From Actinomycetes bacterium (lineage in GTDB: Bacteria; Actinomycetota; Actinomycetes; Propionibacteriales; Propionibacteriaceae), in assembly GCA_023460935.1 (NCBI GenBank), contig JAEWOI010000004.1, positions 1 through 64,000 on the forward strand: a stretch of DNA of 64,000 bases, given 5' to 3'. Made by a program: the position numbers and the translations under genes. Each line of letters opens with the position of its first letter. Within the stretch, counting starts at the first letter, position 1. The notes below the pieces were generated by a model, which saw only the letters and a program-made list of their open reading frames with translations, was not told where the DNA came from and did no database searches. Positions 41,419 to 49,837 of this stretch are shown here, piece by piece.

Positions 41419-42522
41419 TCAGGGCACCCGGGCGGTCCACTCCGGGTTGAGGAACTTGTCCCGGGCGAGCTGCCGGGTCTCGGCGAGTTCGTCGGGAGTG
41501 AGCTCGCCGTCGACCACGTGGTACAGCCGACGGAAGGTGGCCAGGAACGACGCCATCACCTGCTCGCGGGGGAGCTGGGTCTGGGAGCGAACCGGGTCGA
41601 CCCGCTTGTTGGCACTGCGCGTGCCCTTGTCGGAGAGCTTCTCCCGGCCGATCCGCAGCACCTGCAGCATCTTGTCCGCGTCGATGTCGTAGGCCATCGT
41701 GACGTGGTGCAGGACCGCTCCGCCGACGAACCGCTTCTGCGCAGCGCCGGCGAGCTTGCCCGAGGGTGACGCGATGTCGTTCAGCCCGGCGTAGTGGGCC
41801 TGCACGCCGACCTCACCAAGAGCGGCGAGCACCCACTCGTCGAGGAACGCGTAGGAGGCCTCGTAGCTCATCCCGTCCACCAGGGTCGCCGGAACCACGA
41901 GCGAGAACGTGATGCAGTTGCCGGCCTCCATGAACATCGCACCACCGCCGGAGATGCGGCGGACCACCTGCACGCCGAAACGTTCGGCGGCCTCGGCGTC
42001 CACCTCGTTGCGCAGCGACTGGAACGAGCCGATCACGACGGCGGGGTTCTCCCATTCCCAGAACCGGAAGGTCGGGCCCCGGCGGCCGGCGGCCAGCTCG
42101 CGGGCGAGCACCTCGTCGAGGGCGGCGTGCTCCGCCGGGTCGAGTGGACCCGGGTCGAGGTAGGTGAACGTGTGGTCGGCCCAGCCGGTGGAGCGGCCGA
42201 GCGCCCGCCGCACGGCCATGGCCACGGCCCGGCTGTCGAAGCCCACCATGGTCACGGGCACGCCGAGCAGCCCGTCCGCTCCGGCGCGGGCGAGGTCGGC
42301 GTCGACCGCTGCGGCGATCTCGTTGACTCCGGTCTCGACGTTCAGCCCGGCCAGGGCCCGGTCGATCACGTCGAGGGCCTCGTCCGGGTCGAGGAAGAAG
42401 TCGCCGCTCACGCTCACTTCGGCCAGCCGGTCATCTGCCACGCGCAGGTCGACCGCAACCAGCTTGCCGCCGGGAACCTTGTACTCGCCGTGGAGGTAGC
42501 CCCCACGCACCCGTTCACCCAT
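41419..42522 (-). CDS. lplA: Lipoate--protein ligase family protein, permuted domains
   Basis: The 367-residue protein attaches lipoate (or octanoate) to lipoyl domains. Its N-terminal 100 residues (GGKLVAVDLRVADD, VSVSGDFFLDPDEALDVID) match the accessory domain that forms the C-terminus of E. coli LplA and is a separate LplB in some archaea. The catalytic BPL/LplA domain follows: RRISGGGAMFMEAGN, and the lysine motif SPSGKLAGAAQKR. The usual HD of GGGAVxHD is ME here. ATG at 42522 is 7 nt after a TAGCCT box, so the mRNA is probably leaderless. Confidence 0.85.
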   Translation of the reverse strand: MGERVRGGYLHGEYKVPGGKLVAVDLRVADDRLAEVSVSGDFFLDPDEALDVIDRALAGLNVETGVNEIAAAVDADLARAGADGLLGVPVTMVGFDSRAVAMAVRRALGRSTGWADHTFTYLDPGPLDPAEHAALDEVLARELAAGRRGPTFRFWEWENPAVVIGSFQSLRNEVDAEAAERFGVQVVRRISGGGAMFMEAGNCITFSLVVPATLVDGMSYEASYAFLDEWVLAALGEVGVQAHYAGLNDIASPSGKLAGAAQKRFVGGAVLHHVTMAYDIDADKMLQVLRIGREKLSDKGTRSANKRVDPVRSQTQLPREQVMASFLATFRRLYHVVDGELTPDELAETRQLARDKFLNPEWTARVP

Positions 42523-42529
42523 GCCGGTC

Positions 42530-42535
42530 AGGCTA
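42530..42535 (-). promoter_or_regulatory. -10 box TAGCCT of lplA, leaderless type
   Basis: On the minus strand TAGCCT ends 7 nt before the lplA ATG and no ribosome site fits between them. Confidence 0.42.
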
Positions 42536-42636
42536 GAGGAGTCTTGACCGGCAGTGCGGCACGAACTGCGGGCACGGACCAGAGCTCCAGGGCGTGACCG
42601 GGCGGGAGGCGACGGACGGCGGCAGGGCGAGTGGCC

Positions 42637-42642
42637 TAGACT
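42637..42642 (+). promoter_or_regulatory. -10 box TAGACT, candidate yebC promoter
   Basis: TAGACT lies 37 nt before the yebC ATG in the 157-base divergent gap with lplA. A leader of about 30 nt with GACGGAA as a weak ribosome site would result. Confidence 0.38.
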
Positions 42643-42679
42643 GAGGTGCGCAAAATCCAGCCACGACGGACGGAACTAA

Positions 42680-43450
42680 ATGAGCGGTCACTCCAAATGG
42701 GCCACCACCAAGCACAAGAAGGCAGCCATCGATGCCAAGCGCGGCAAGCTGTTCGCCAAGCTGATCAAGAACATCGAGGTGGCTGCCCGCACCGGTGGCG
42801 CCGACCCGTCCGGTAACCCGACGCTCTACGACGCGATCCAGAAGGCACGGAAGAACTCGGTCCCGGTGGACAACATCGACCGCGCGGTGAAGCGCGGCGG
42901 CGGTGTGGGCGGCGAGGCCGTGGACTACACCACCTTGATGTACGAGGCCTACGGGCCGGCCGGTGTGGCGATCCTGATCGAGTGCCTCACCGACAACCGC
43001 AACCGGTCGGCCTCGGATGTGAAGGTGGCGGTGACCCGGAACGGCGGCACGATGGCCGACGTCGGCTCGGTGTCGCGCATCTTCGACCGCAAGGGCGTCG
43101 TCGAGGTGGCCAGGAGCCAGGGCGGCCGGACCCTCACCGAGGACGACCTGCTGGAGGCCACCCTGGACGCCGACCCGGAGGACGTCTCCGACGACGGCGA
43201 GAACTTCAAGGTGTTCAGCGACCCCAGCGCAGTGGTGGACGTGCGCAAGGCCGTTCAGGCGGCAGGCCTCGATTACGAGTCGGCTGAGGTGCAGTTCGTG
43301 CCGCAGTACACGCAGGCCGTCGACACCAAGGAGGCGGCGGAGAAGCTGTTCAAGCTGCTCGACGCCATCGAGGACCTCGACGACGTGCAGACCGTGTACA
43401 GCAACGAGGACGTCCCCGACGAGATCGGCGAGCAGCTCGCCGGCGACTGA
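42680..43450 (+). CDS. yebC: YebC/PmpR-family protein
   Basis: The 256-residue protein begins [20 protein letters not shown], the hallmark of the YebC/PmpR family, and ends [19 protein letters not shown]... with an acidic C-terminal third. YebC proteins are described as DNA-binding regulators and, more recently, as ribosome-associated factors that ease translation of difficult motifs; which applies here cannot be told. It lies upstream of ruvCAB, as in many bacteria, but a hairpin repeat and an SOS promoter separate the two units. Confidence 0.94.
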   Translation: MSGHSKWATTKHKKAAIDAKRGKLFAKLIKNIEVAARTGGADPSGNPTLYDAIQKARKNSVPVDNIDRAVKRGGGVGGEAVDYTTLMYEAYGPAGVAILIECLTDNRNRSASDVKVAVTRNGGTMADVGSVSRIFDRKGVVEVARSQGGRTLTEDDLLEATLDADPEDVSDDGENFKVFSDPSAVVDVRKAVQAAGLDYESAEVQFVPQYTQAVDTKEAAEKLFKLLDAIEDLDDVQTVYSNEDVPDEIGEQLAGD

Positions 43451-43464
43451 AGCCCGGCCCACCA

Positions 43465-43510
43465 CAAGCTGTGAGTTGGCCGCCGAGTACGGCGGCAGAC
43501 TCACAGCTTG
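43465..43510. repeat. 46-nt palindromic repeat, probable yebC terminator
   Basis: Outer arms CCACAAGCTGTGAGT (43462-43476) and its complement (43499-43513) enclose an inner stem GCCGCC/GGCGGC with a GAGTAC loop. The 46-nt core has the same length and end sequence as the one at 58635, but a different inner stem. Its place 3' of yebC suggests a terminator. Confidence 0.65.
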
Positions 43511-43556
43511 TGGCGTCCCGGGAGTGGCGGTCAGCCGTAAACCCGGGGTTGCGGGC

Positions 43557-43579
43557 TAGTATCCGAACAACTGTTCGGA
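43557..43579 (+). promoter_or_regulatory. ruvC promoter with LexA (SOS) box
   Basis: TAGTAT (43557-43562) is a good -10 box. Directly after it comes CCGAACAACTGTTCGG with the core GAAC-AACT-GTTC (43565-43576), an exact match to the actinobacterial and Bacillus LexA site GAAC-N4-GTTC. LexA bound there would cover the transcription start, so ruvCAB should be induced by DNA damage. Confidence 0.8.
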
Positions 43580-43592
43580 CGAGAGGTGTGGC

Positions 43593-44120
43593 ATGCGGGT
43601 GCTCGGGGTCGATCCCGGCCTGACCAGGTGCGGCGTCGGGGTGATCGAGGGCTCGCCGGGCCGGCCGCCGAAACTGGTGGCAGTCGGCGTGGTGGCCACC
43701 CCGAGCACGCTGGAGCTGCCGCAGCGGCTACTGCGGATCGAGGCCGGCATCACCGAGTGGGTGGCAGCGCACCGGCCGGACGTCGTCGCGGTCGAACGGG
43801 TGTTCGCAGACGTGAACGTGCTGTCGGTGATCGGCACTGCCCAGGCCGCCGGTCTGGCGATGCTGGTCGCGGCCCGGGCCGGCCTGCCGGTGCACACCCA
43901 CACCCCGACCGAGGTGAAGGCAGCCATCACCGGGTCGGGCCGCGCCGACAAGGCGCAGGTCGGCACCATGGTGGCCCGCATCCTCAAGCTGGCCGAACCG
44001 CCGCGACCCGCGGACGCAGCCGACGCGGTCGCCCTGGCGATCTGCCAGCTGTGGCGGGGTGCCGGCGCGGACCGGATCGCCCAGGCGCTCGCCCGCCAGG
44101 CCGGGGGAGCGACGGCATGA
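43593..44120 (+). CDS. ruvC: Crossover junction endodeoxyribonuclease RuvC
   Basis: RuvC cuts Holliday junctions as a dimer. The 175-residue protein has all four acidic catalytic residues: Asp7 (GVDPGL), Glu68 (VAVERVF), Asp141 and Asp144 (PADAADAVALA). TPTEVKAAITGSGRADKAQV is another conserved block. ATG at 43593 has GAGAGG 6-7 nt upstream. It is the first gene of ruvC-ruvA-ruvB, each overlapping by 4 nt, under an SOS promoter. Confidence 0.97.
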   Translation: MRVLGVDPGLTRCGVGVIEGSPGRPPKLVAVGVVATPSTLELPQRLLRIEAGITEWVAAHRPDVVAVERVFADVNVLSVIGTAQAAGLAMLVAARAGLPVHTHTPTEVKAAITGSGRADKAQVGTMVARILKLAEPPRPADAADAVALAICQLWRGAGADRIAQALARQAGGATA

Positions 44121-44716
44121 TCGCCCAGCTGAGCGGGACGGTGGCCGCGGTCGGCGGCACCTGGCTGGTGGTCGACCTCTCCGGCTTCGGCCTGAAGGCG
44201 CTGTGCACCCCGGCCACCGCCGGGCGGGTCCGGGTCGGTGACCAGGTCAAGCTGCACACCTCGCTCGTCGTGCGGGAGGACTCGCTCACGCTGTACGGCT
44301 TTGCCGAGCCGGGGGAGCGCGACTGCTTCGAGCTGGTGCAGTCGGCCACGGGCATCGGGCCGAAGATCGCGCTCGCTGTGGTTTCGGTGTTCAGCCCGGA
44401 GGAGTTCCGTGCTGCCATCGCCGCCGGCAACGTCACCGCGCTCACCCGCGTACCGGGGATCGGGGCGAAGGGCGCCCAGCGGCTGGCGCTGGAACTGAAG
44501 GACAAGGTGGCCACCCTTACCGGTGCCGGCACCCCGGCCGCTCCGGCGGTGGCCGCCGGCTGGCGCGACCAGGTGCGGGCCGGGCTGGAGGGCCTCGGCT
44601 ACTCCAGCCGGGACGCCGAGTCGGCCTGCGACCGGGTGGCAGGCCTCGCCGCCCAGGAGCCGGGGACGCCGGTGGCCGTGCTGCTGCGTGAGGCCCTGCG
44701 GAGTTTGGCCAAGTGA
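44117..44716 (+). CDS. ruvA: Holliday junction DNA helicase RuvA
   Basis: RuvA binds the four-way junction and loads RuvB. The 199-residue protein begins [20 protein letters not shown] (OB domain), has two helix-hairpin-helix motifs, [15 protein letters not shown] and [18 protein letters not shown], and a C-terminal RuvB-binding domain ([17 protein letters not shown]) after an Ala/Pro linker. ATGA overlap with ruvC and GTGA overlap with ruvB. Confidence 0.97.
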   Translation: MIAQLSGTVAAVGGTWLVVDLSGFGLKALCTPATAGRVRVGDQVKLHTSLVVREDSLTLYGFAEPGERDCFELVQSATGIGPKIALAVVSVFSPEEFRAAIAAGNVTALTRVPGIGAKGAQRLALELKDKVATLTGAGTPAAPAVAAGWRDQVRAGLEGLGYSSRDAESACDRVAGLAAQEPGTPVAVLLREALRSLAK

Positions 44717-45801
44717 GCGGGGCTGCTGGCAGAGTGTCCGACGTGCCGGTGCCGGAGACCGATCCGCTCGACCCGTACGTCCACAGTGACGACCGGGCGG
44801 CGGAGTCGGCGCTGCGGCCGGCCAGCCTGGCCGAATTCGGTGGGCAGCGGCGGGTCAGCGACCAGCTCGGGCTGGTACTCGCCGCGGCCCGGCACCGCGG
44901 TGCCGTCCCAGACCATGTGCTGCTCTCCGGCCCGCCCGGGTTGGGCAAGACCACGCTGGCGATGATCATCGCCGCCGAGATGGCCGCACCGATCCGGATC
45001 TCCTCCGGCCCGGCCATCCAGCACGCCGGTGACCTGGCCGCGATCCTCTCCGGCCTCACCGAGGGCGAGGTGTTCTTCCTCGACGAGATCCACCGCATGT
45101 CCAGGCCCGCGGAGGAGATGCTCTACCTGGCCATGGAGGACTTCCGGGTGGACGTGGTGGTCGGCAAGGGCCCCGGCGCCACCGCGATCCCGCTGGACAT
45201 CCCGCGGTTCACGCTGGTCGGGGCCACCACCCGCGCAGGGTTGCTGCCCGGGCCGCTGCGGGACCGCTTCGGCTTCACCGCACAGCTGGACTTCTACGCC
45301 GCAGCTGACCTGGAGTCGATCCTGGTCCGCTCGGCCGCCCTGCTCGGCATCGAGCTGGAGCCGGCCGCGGCCACCGAGATCGCGTCCCGCTCCCGCGGCA
45401 CCCCAAGGATCGCCAACCGGCTGCTACGCCGGGTGCGGGACTACGCGCAGGTGAAGGCCGACGGCCGGCTCACCCCGGCGGTGGCGCGCGCAGCCCTGGA
45501 GCTGTACGAGGTGGACCCGCTGGGGCTGGACCGGCTCGACCGCGCTGTGCTCGACGCACTCTGCCGCGGCTTCGGTGGCGGCCCGGTCGGGCTCACCACC
45601 CTCGCGCTGGCGGTCGCGGAGGAGACCGAGACCGTGGAGGAGGTCGCCGAGCCGTTCCTGGTGCGCGAGGGGTTCCTGATGCGGACGCCACGCGGGCGGG
45701 TGGCCACGAGGCGGGCTTGGGAGCACCTCGGCCTGACCCCGCCGGCCGGTGGCAGCAGCGCCCCGCCCGAAGCCCCCGAGCTGTTCAGCGCAGCCGACTG
45801 A
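44713..45801 (+). CDS. ruvB: Holliday junction DNA helicase RuvB
   Basis: RuvB is the AAA+ motor for branch migration. The 362-residue protein has [11 protein letters not shown], Walker [15 protein letters not shown], Walker [11 protein letters not shown], sensor 1 [11 protein letters not shown], the arginine finger in PLRDRFGF, sensor 2 [18 protein letters not shown] and a C-terminal winged helix ([17 protein letters not shown]). The GTG start overlaps ruvA; about 20 extra residues precede the conserved region, and the internal GTG at SDVPVPETD could be the true start. Confidence 0.97.
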   Translation: MSGAAGRVSDVPVPETDPLDPYVHSDDRAAESALRPASLAEFGGQRRVSDQLGLVLAAARHRGAVPDHVLLSGPPGLGKTTLAMIIAAEMAAPIRISSGPAIQHAGDLAAILSGLTEGEVFFLDEIHRMSRPAEEMLYLAMEDFRVDVVVGKGPGATAIPLDIPRFTLVGATTRAGLLPGPLRDRFGFTAQLDFYAAADLESILVRSAALLGIELEPAAATEIASRSRGTPRIANRLLRRVRDYAQVKADGRLTPAVARAALELYEVDPLGLDRLDRAVLDALCRGFGGGPVGLTTLALAVAEETETVEEVAEPFLVREGFLMRTPRGRVATRRAWEHLGLTPPAGGSSAPPEAPELFSAAD

Positions 45802-45893
45802 GCCCGAAGCCGCGGCCCGGGGTAACGTTTGTCCCTGCGAAAGCCGGCACGGCCCGCCGGGTCCGCCGAATGGGTTATCCGGCCCGGCGGCGC

Positions 45894-45899
45894 TAGGCT
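45894..45899 (+). promoter_or_regulatory. -10 box TAGGCT, candidate yajC-secDF promoter
   Basis: TAGGCT lies in the 151-base gap after ruvB, about 55 nt before yajC. No other gene is seen in the gap. Confidence 0.35.
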
Positions 45900-45952
45900 A
45901 CGGGCTCGGCGGCTACCGCCCTTTTGACATGCAAGCGTGAGGAATCTCTGCG

Positions 45953-46420
45953 ATGGAAACCGTGTTCTTGATCGTCCTGATGGGCGCCGCCGTCTACTTC
46001 CTGATGATCCGGCCCCAGCAGAAGCGGGCGAAGGACCAGGCCAAGCTGATGAACGAGCTCGCCCCCGGGTCACGGGTGATGACGATCTCGGGCATCATCG
46101 GCACGATCAAGTACCTGGGCGACAAGCAGGCCATCCTCGAGGTCTCGCCCGGGGTGGAGATGACCATCGACAAGCGCGCCCTGAGCACCCAGCCGGTCGA
46201 GGACGAGTTCGAGTACGCCGACGAGGACGGCACCGTTGCGGTCGTGGACGCCGATGTCGCCGAGCCCGCCGACGTGGTCGACCCCGAGCCGGTCGACGTG
46301 GTCGAGCCCGAGCCCGTGGCCGACACCACCCCTGACCCCGCTGAGGCCACCGAGCCCACCCGTCCGGCGGACGACACCAGCGGGACCACCTGGGACAACC
46401 CGCCCGCCGAGAAGAACTGA
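45953..46420 (+). CDS. yajC: Preprotein translocase subunit YajC
   Basis: YajC is an accessory subunit of the SecDF-YajC complex. The 155-residue protein has one N-terminal transmembrane helix (residues 4-18), the motif YFLMIRPQQKRAKDQ, a small basic soluble domain (NELAPGSRVMTISGIIGTIK), and a long acidic tail of about 75 residues rich in Val-Asp-Pro-Glu repeats (PEPVDVVEPEPVADTT). The tail is longer than in E. coli YajC (110 residues). AGGA lies 9 nt upstream of the ATG. secD follows 15 nt later. Confidence 0.92.
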   Translation: METVFLIVLMGAAVYFLMIRPQQKRAKDQAKLMNELAPGSRVMTISGIIGTIKYLGDKQAILEVSPGVEMTIDKRALSTQPVEDEFEYADEDGTVAVVDADVAEPADVVDPEPVDVVEPEPVADTTPDPAEATEPTRPADDTSGTTWDNPPAEKN

Positions 46421-46435
46421 CCGAACCAGGTAGCA

Positions 46436-48127
46436 GTGGCAACCACAAGCAGGAAGCACGACCACCCGCTGCGCACGCTGGTGGTCCTCGCCCTGGTCAT
46501 CGCAGGGCTGTTCACGATCGTCGCGGTCTCCAACAGCTGGACGCCCAAGCTGGGCCTGGACCTGCGCGGCGGCACCACGATCACGCTGACCGCCTCCAAC
46601 ACCACCGGCAGCGGGCCGGTCAGCCCGGACAGCCTCGAACTGGCCCGCACGATCATCCAGCAGCGGGTGGACGCGATGGGCGTTGGCGAGACCGAGGTCA
46701 CGACCTCCGGTGACCGGCAGATCATCGTCTCCGTGCCGAACGTCCAGCAGGACGAACTGGTTGAGATGGTCGGCACCACGGCGCAGCTGTACTTCCGCAA
46801 GGTGTTCGCAGAGGAGCCCTCCTCCGGGGGTGCAGTGCCCGAGCCGACGGCCAGCCCCACCAGCGGCGCCACCGCCGAGCCGAGCCAGGCACCCGGCGCA
46901 ACGGTCTCCCCGGCTCCCAGCGCCACCAGCTCCACCAATCGCCGGCCGCTGCCCGCGCTGCCCACCCCGGTGCCCAGCCCGCGGCCGACCGCACCGGCGC
47001 AGACCGCGCCCAACCTGGACGAGCTGCTGAAGTGGGCGCCGTCGGAGCGGGACAACAGCGAGTTCGCTGCCTTCGAGTGCGGCCAGGACAGCCCGACGCC
47101 TTCAGTGGTCGACCAGCCGCTGATCACCTGCGACGAGACCAACACCTACAAGTACCTGCTCGGCCCGGCGCTGCTGCGCGGGGAGCAGGTCACCCGGGCG
47201 ATCGCAGCCGTCCCGCAGAACTCGGTGTCGTGGGTGGTGCAGCTGGAGTTCAACAGCGCCGGCGGTGCCGACTTCGAGCGGGTCACCGGACACCTGTCCA
47301 CCCAGACCAGGCCGCTGAACCAGTTCGCGATCGTGCTGGACGACTCGGTGATCTCGGCTCCTTCGGTGGAGAAGTCCATCCCCGGTGGCCGGGCGGAGAT
47401 CTCGGGCAGCTTCACCCAGTCGAGCGCCACCCAGCTGGCGAACGTGCTCTCCTACGGCGCGCTGCCGCTGTCGTTCGAGATCTCCAGCGTCGACAACGTC
47501 TCGGCGAAGCTGGGCGGTGACCAGTTGCAGGCAGGCGTCATCGCCGGCCTGATCGGCCTGGCCCTGGTGCTCGCCTACAGCATCCTGTACTACCGCGGCC
47601 TCGCGCTGGTGGTCGGGCTGTCGCTCGTCGTTGCCGGCGCGCTGACCTGGGCGATGATCCTGCTGCTCGGCCAGAGCATGGGTTTCGCCCTGAACCTGCC
47701 GGGCATCGCCGGCGCGATCGTCGCCATCGGCGTGACCGCCGACTCCTTCATCATCTACTTCGAACGCATCCGCGACGAGGTACGGGAGGGCCGCAGCCTG
47801 CGTACGGCGATCGAGACCGGCTGGATCCGGTCCCGCAAGACGATCCTGGCCGCGGACTCGGTCTCACTGCTGTCGGCGGTGGTCCTGTTCGTGATCGCCA
47901 TCGGTGCGGTCAAGGGCTTCGCCTTCACCCTCGGCCTGACCACCCTGATCGACATCGCGGTGGTGTTCTGGTTCACCAAGCCGATGATGACCGTGCTGGG
48001 CCGCACGAAGTTCTTCGGCGAGGGCCACCGGTTCTCCGGCTTCGAGCCCGACCACCTCGGGACGACCAACCCGCCGCTGCACAACTCGCGGCGCAAGGCC
48101 GTGGCCACCGTTGGAGGTGAGGCGTGA
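46436..48127 (+). CDS. secD: Protein translocase subunit SecD
   Basis: SecD uses the proton gradient to pull proteins through SecYEG. The 563-residue protein has an N-terminal helix, LGLDLRGGTTITL, then the periplasmic P1 domain, which is interrupted at about residues 126-195 by a Pro/Ser/Thr/Ala-rich linker (SPTSGATAEPSQAPGATVSP). The C-terminal five-helix RND part has GALPLSFEI, GVTADSFIIYFERIRDEVREG and FAFTLGLTTLIDI. Such linkers occur in actinobacterial SecD. GTG start after AGGT. It overlaps secF. Confidence 0.95.
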   Translation: MATTSRKHDHPLRTLVVLALVIAGLFTIVAVSNSWTPKLGLDLRGGTTITLTASNTTGSGPVSPDSLELARTIIQQRVDAMGVGETEVTTSGDRQIIVSVPNVQQDELVEMVGTTAQLYFRKVFAEEPSSGGAVPEPTASPTSGATAEPSQAPGATVSPAPSATSSTNRRPLPALPTPVPSPRPTAPAQTAPNLDELLKWAPSERDNSEFAAFECGQDSPTPSVVDQPLITCDETNTYKYLLGPALLRGEQVTRAIAAVPQNSVSWVVQLEFNSAGGADFERVTGHLSTQTRPLNQFAIVLDDSVISAPSVEKSIPGGRAEISGSFTQSSATQLANVLSYGALPLSFEISSVDNVSAKLGGDQLQAGVIAGLIGLALVLAYSILYYRGLALVVGLSLVVAGALTWAMILLLGQSMGFALNLPGIAGAIVAIGVTADSFIIYFERIRDEVREGRSLRTAIETGWIRSRKTILAADSVSLLSAVVLFVIAIGAVKGFAFTLGLTTLIDIAVVFWFTKPMMTVLGRTKFFGEGHRFSGFEPDHLGTTNPPLHNSRRKAVATVGGEA

Positions 48128-49290
48128 TGACCGAACCGGCGACCCAGGCCAAGCGGACCAACATCGCCCACCGGCTCTACACCGGTGAGGTCTCCTACGA
48201 CTTCGTCGCGACCCGCAAGCGCTGGTACCTGGTCTCTGCGGTGGTGCTGCTGATCGCCGTCCTCGCGATCGTCTTCCGCGGGCTGAGCCTCGGCATCGAG
48301 TTCCGCGGCGGCGCGGACTTCCAGGCGCCGGTCGCGGTCACAGCCGCCACCGTGGACGACGTCCGCACGGCCGTGGAGCAGCTCAACCTTCCCGACAACG
48401 ACGACCTGAGCGTCACGACGATCGGCGAGGGCACGGTCCGGGTGCAGACCCGGTCGCTGAGTACCGAGGAGGTCACAACGGTCAAGGAGGCGATCGCCGG
48501 CCAGGTGGGCGTGCAGCCCGACGAGGTCGCCTACTCCCTGATCGGAGCCTCCTGGGGCCAGCAGATCACGAACCAGGCGATCATCGCGCTGGTGGTTTTC
48601 CTCGCCCTGGTGATGCTGTTGATCTGGGTCTACTTCCGGGACTTCAAGATGAGCATCTCGGCGATCATCGCGCTGCTGCACGACCTGCTGGTGACGATCG
48701 GCGTGTACGCGCTGGTGGGCTTCACGGTCACGCCGGCGACCATGATCGGCGTGCTGACGATCCTGGGCTACTCGCTGTACGACACGATGGTGGTCTTCGA
48801 CAAGATCCGGGAGAACACCCGCGACATCACCACGAGCCGGCACACCTACTCCTACCAGGCCAACCTCGCCCTGAACCAGGTGCTGGTGCGCTCGCTGAAC
48901 ACCACGGTGATCGGGGTGCTCCCGGTGGCGGCCCTGCTGGTCACCGGCTGGTTCGTGCTCGGCACCGGCCCGCTGAAGGACCTGGGCCTGGCGCTGTTCG
49001 TCGGCATGATCGCTGGTGCATACTCCTCGATTTTCATCGCCACCCCGCTGCTGGCGCAGATGCGCGAGGCCGACCCCGACATGACCGAGCACCGCGAGCG
49101 CCTCGCCCGGCGGGCCGCCCGGGCGGGGGAGAAGGTGGTCGCGAAGCCGAAGCCGGTGACCGTGGCGGTCGGCGACCCCGCGGCCGCCCAGCTGGACCCG
49201 ACAACCCTGGGGCTCGTCACGGGCACCGAGCTGAAGGCCGGGCCACGCAGCCAGCGTCCCCGGCAGTCGCGCAGCCAGCGCAGGAAATGA
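48127..49290 (+). CDS. secF: Protein translocase subunit SecF
   Basis: SecF is the partner of SecD. The 387-residue protein has six helices, SLGIEFRGGADFQAPV in the first periplasmic loop, AIIALLHDLLVTIGVYAL and the conserved LGYSLYDTMVVFDKIRENTRD. The C-terminal 75 residues are a charged cytosolic tail (AAQLDPTTLGLV, RQSRSQRRK). Either the GTG at 48124 or the ATG at 48127 can start it; GGAGG at 48113 suits both, and I chose ATG. It overlaps the secD stop. Confidence 0.95.
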   Translation: MTEPATQAKRTNIAHRLYTGEVSYDFVATRKRWYLVSAVVLLIAVLAIVFRGLSLGIEFRGGADFQAPVAVTAATVDDVRTAVEQLNLPDNDDLSVTTIGEGTVRVQTRSLSTEEVTTVKEAIAGQVGVQPDEVAYSLIGASWGQQITNQAIIALVVFLALVMLLIWVYFRDFKMSISAIIALLHDLLVTIGVYALVGFTVTPATMIGVLTILGYSLYDTMVVFDKIRENTRDITTSRHTYSYQANLALNQVLVRSLNTTVIGVLPVAALLVTGWFVLGTGPLKDLGLALFVGMIAGAYSSIFIATPLLAQMREADPDMTEHRERLARRAARAGEKVVAKPKPVTVAVGDPAAAQLDPTTLGLVTGTELKAGPRSQRPRQSRSQRRK

Positions 49291-49292
49291 CG

Positions 49293-49835
49293 ATGCCCAC
49301 CTCAGCAGAGAACCGGGCGCTGGTCGCCTCGTTGATCCGGGACATCCCGGACTTCCCGAAGCCGGGAGTGCTGTTCAAGGACATCACGCCGCTGCTGTCC
49401 AGCGCCGCCGGCTACCGGGCCGCGATCGCCGAGTTGGCCGCCAGCGCCCCGGAGGGCATCGACGTGGTGGTAGGCATGGAGGCGCGCGGGTTCATCTTCG
49501 CCGGTCCGGTCGCGCTCGAGCTCGGCGCGGGCTTCGTCCCCGTCCGCAAGCCGGGAAAGCTGCCCGGTGACGTCTACACCCAGACGTTCTCGCTGGAGTA
49601 CGGCCACGAGACCCTGGCCGTGCACACCGACGCGATCATGCCGGGCTCGCGCGTGCTGGTGATCGACGACGTGCTCGCCACGGGCGGCACCGTCGGCGCC
49701 ACCGCTGCGCTGATCCACCGCCTCGGCGCCGAACTGGTGCACGTCTCGGTGCTGCTGGAACTGAGCTTCCTCGGCGGCCGGGCCCACCTCGCCGGGCTCG
49801 GCGTCCCTGACGTCTCGGCTGTCCTGACGGTCTGA
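49293..49835 (+). CDS. apt: Adenine phosphoribosyltransferase
   Basis: Apt salvages adenine to AMP with PRPP. The 180-residue enzyme has DIPDFPKPGVLFKDITPLL, GMEARGFIFAGPVA, VPVRKPGKLPG and the PRPP loop VLVIDDVLATGGTVGAT. I chose the ATG at 49293 because AGGA (49282-49285) lies 7 nt upstream; the earlier ATG at 49287 overlaps the secF stop but has no room for that site. It is commonly placed between secF and relA in actinobacteria, as here. Confidence 0.95.
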   Translation: MPTSAENRALVASLIRDIPDFPKPGVLFKDITPLLSSAAGYRAAIAELAASAPEGIDVVVGMEARGFIFAGPVALELGAGFVPVRKPGKLPGDVYTQTFSLEYGHETLAVHTDAIMPGSRVLVIDDVLATGGTVGATAALIHRLGAELVHVSVLLELSFLGGRAHLAGLGVPDVSAVLTV

Positions 49836-49837
49836 GC

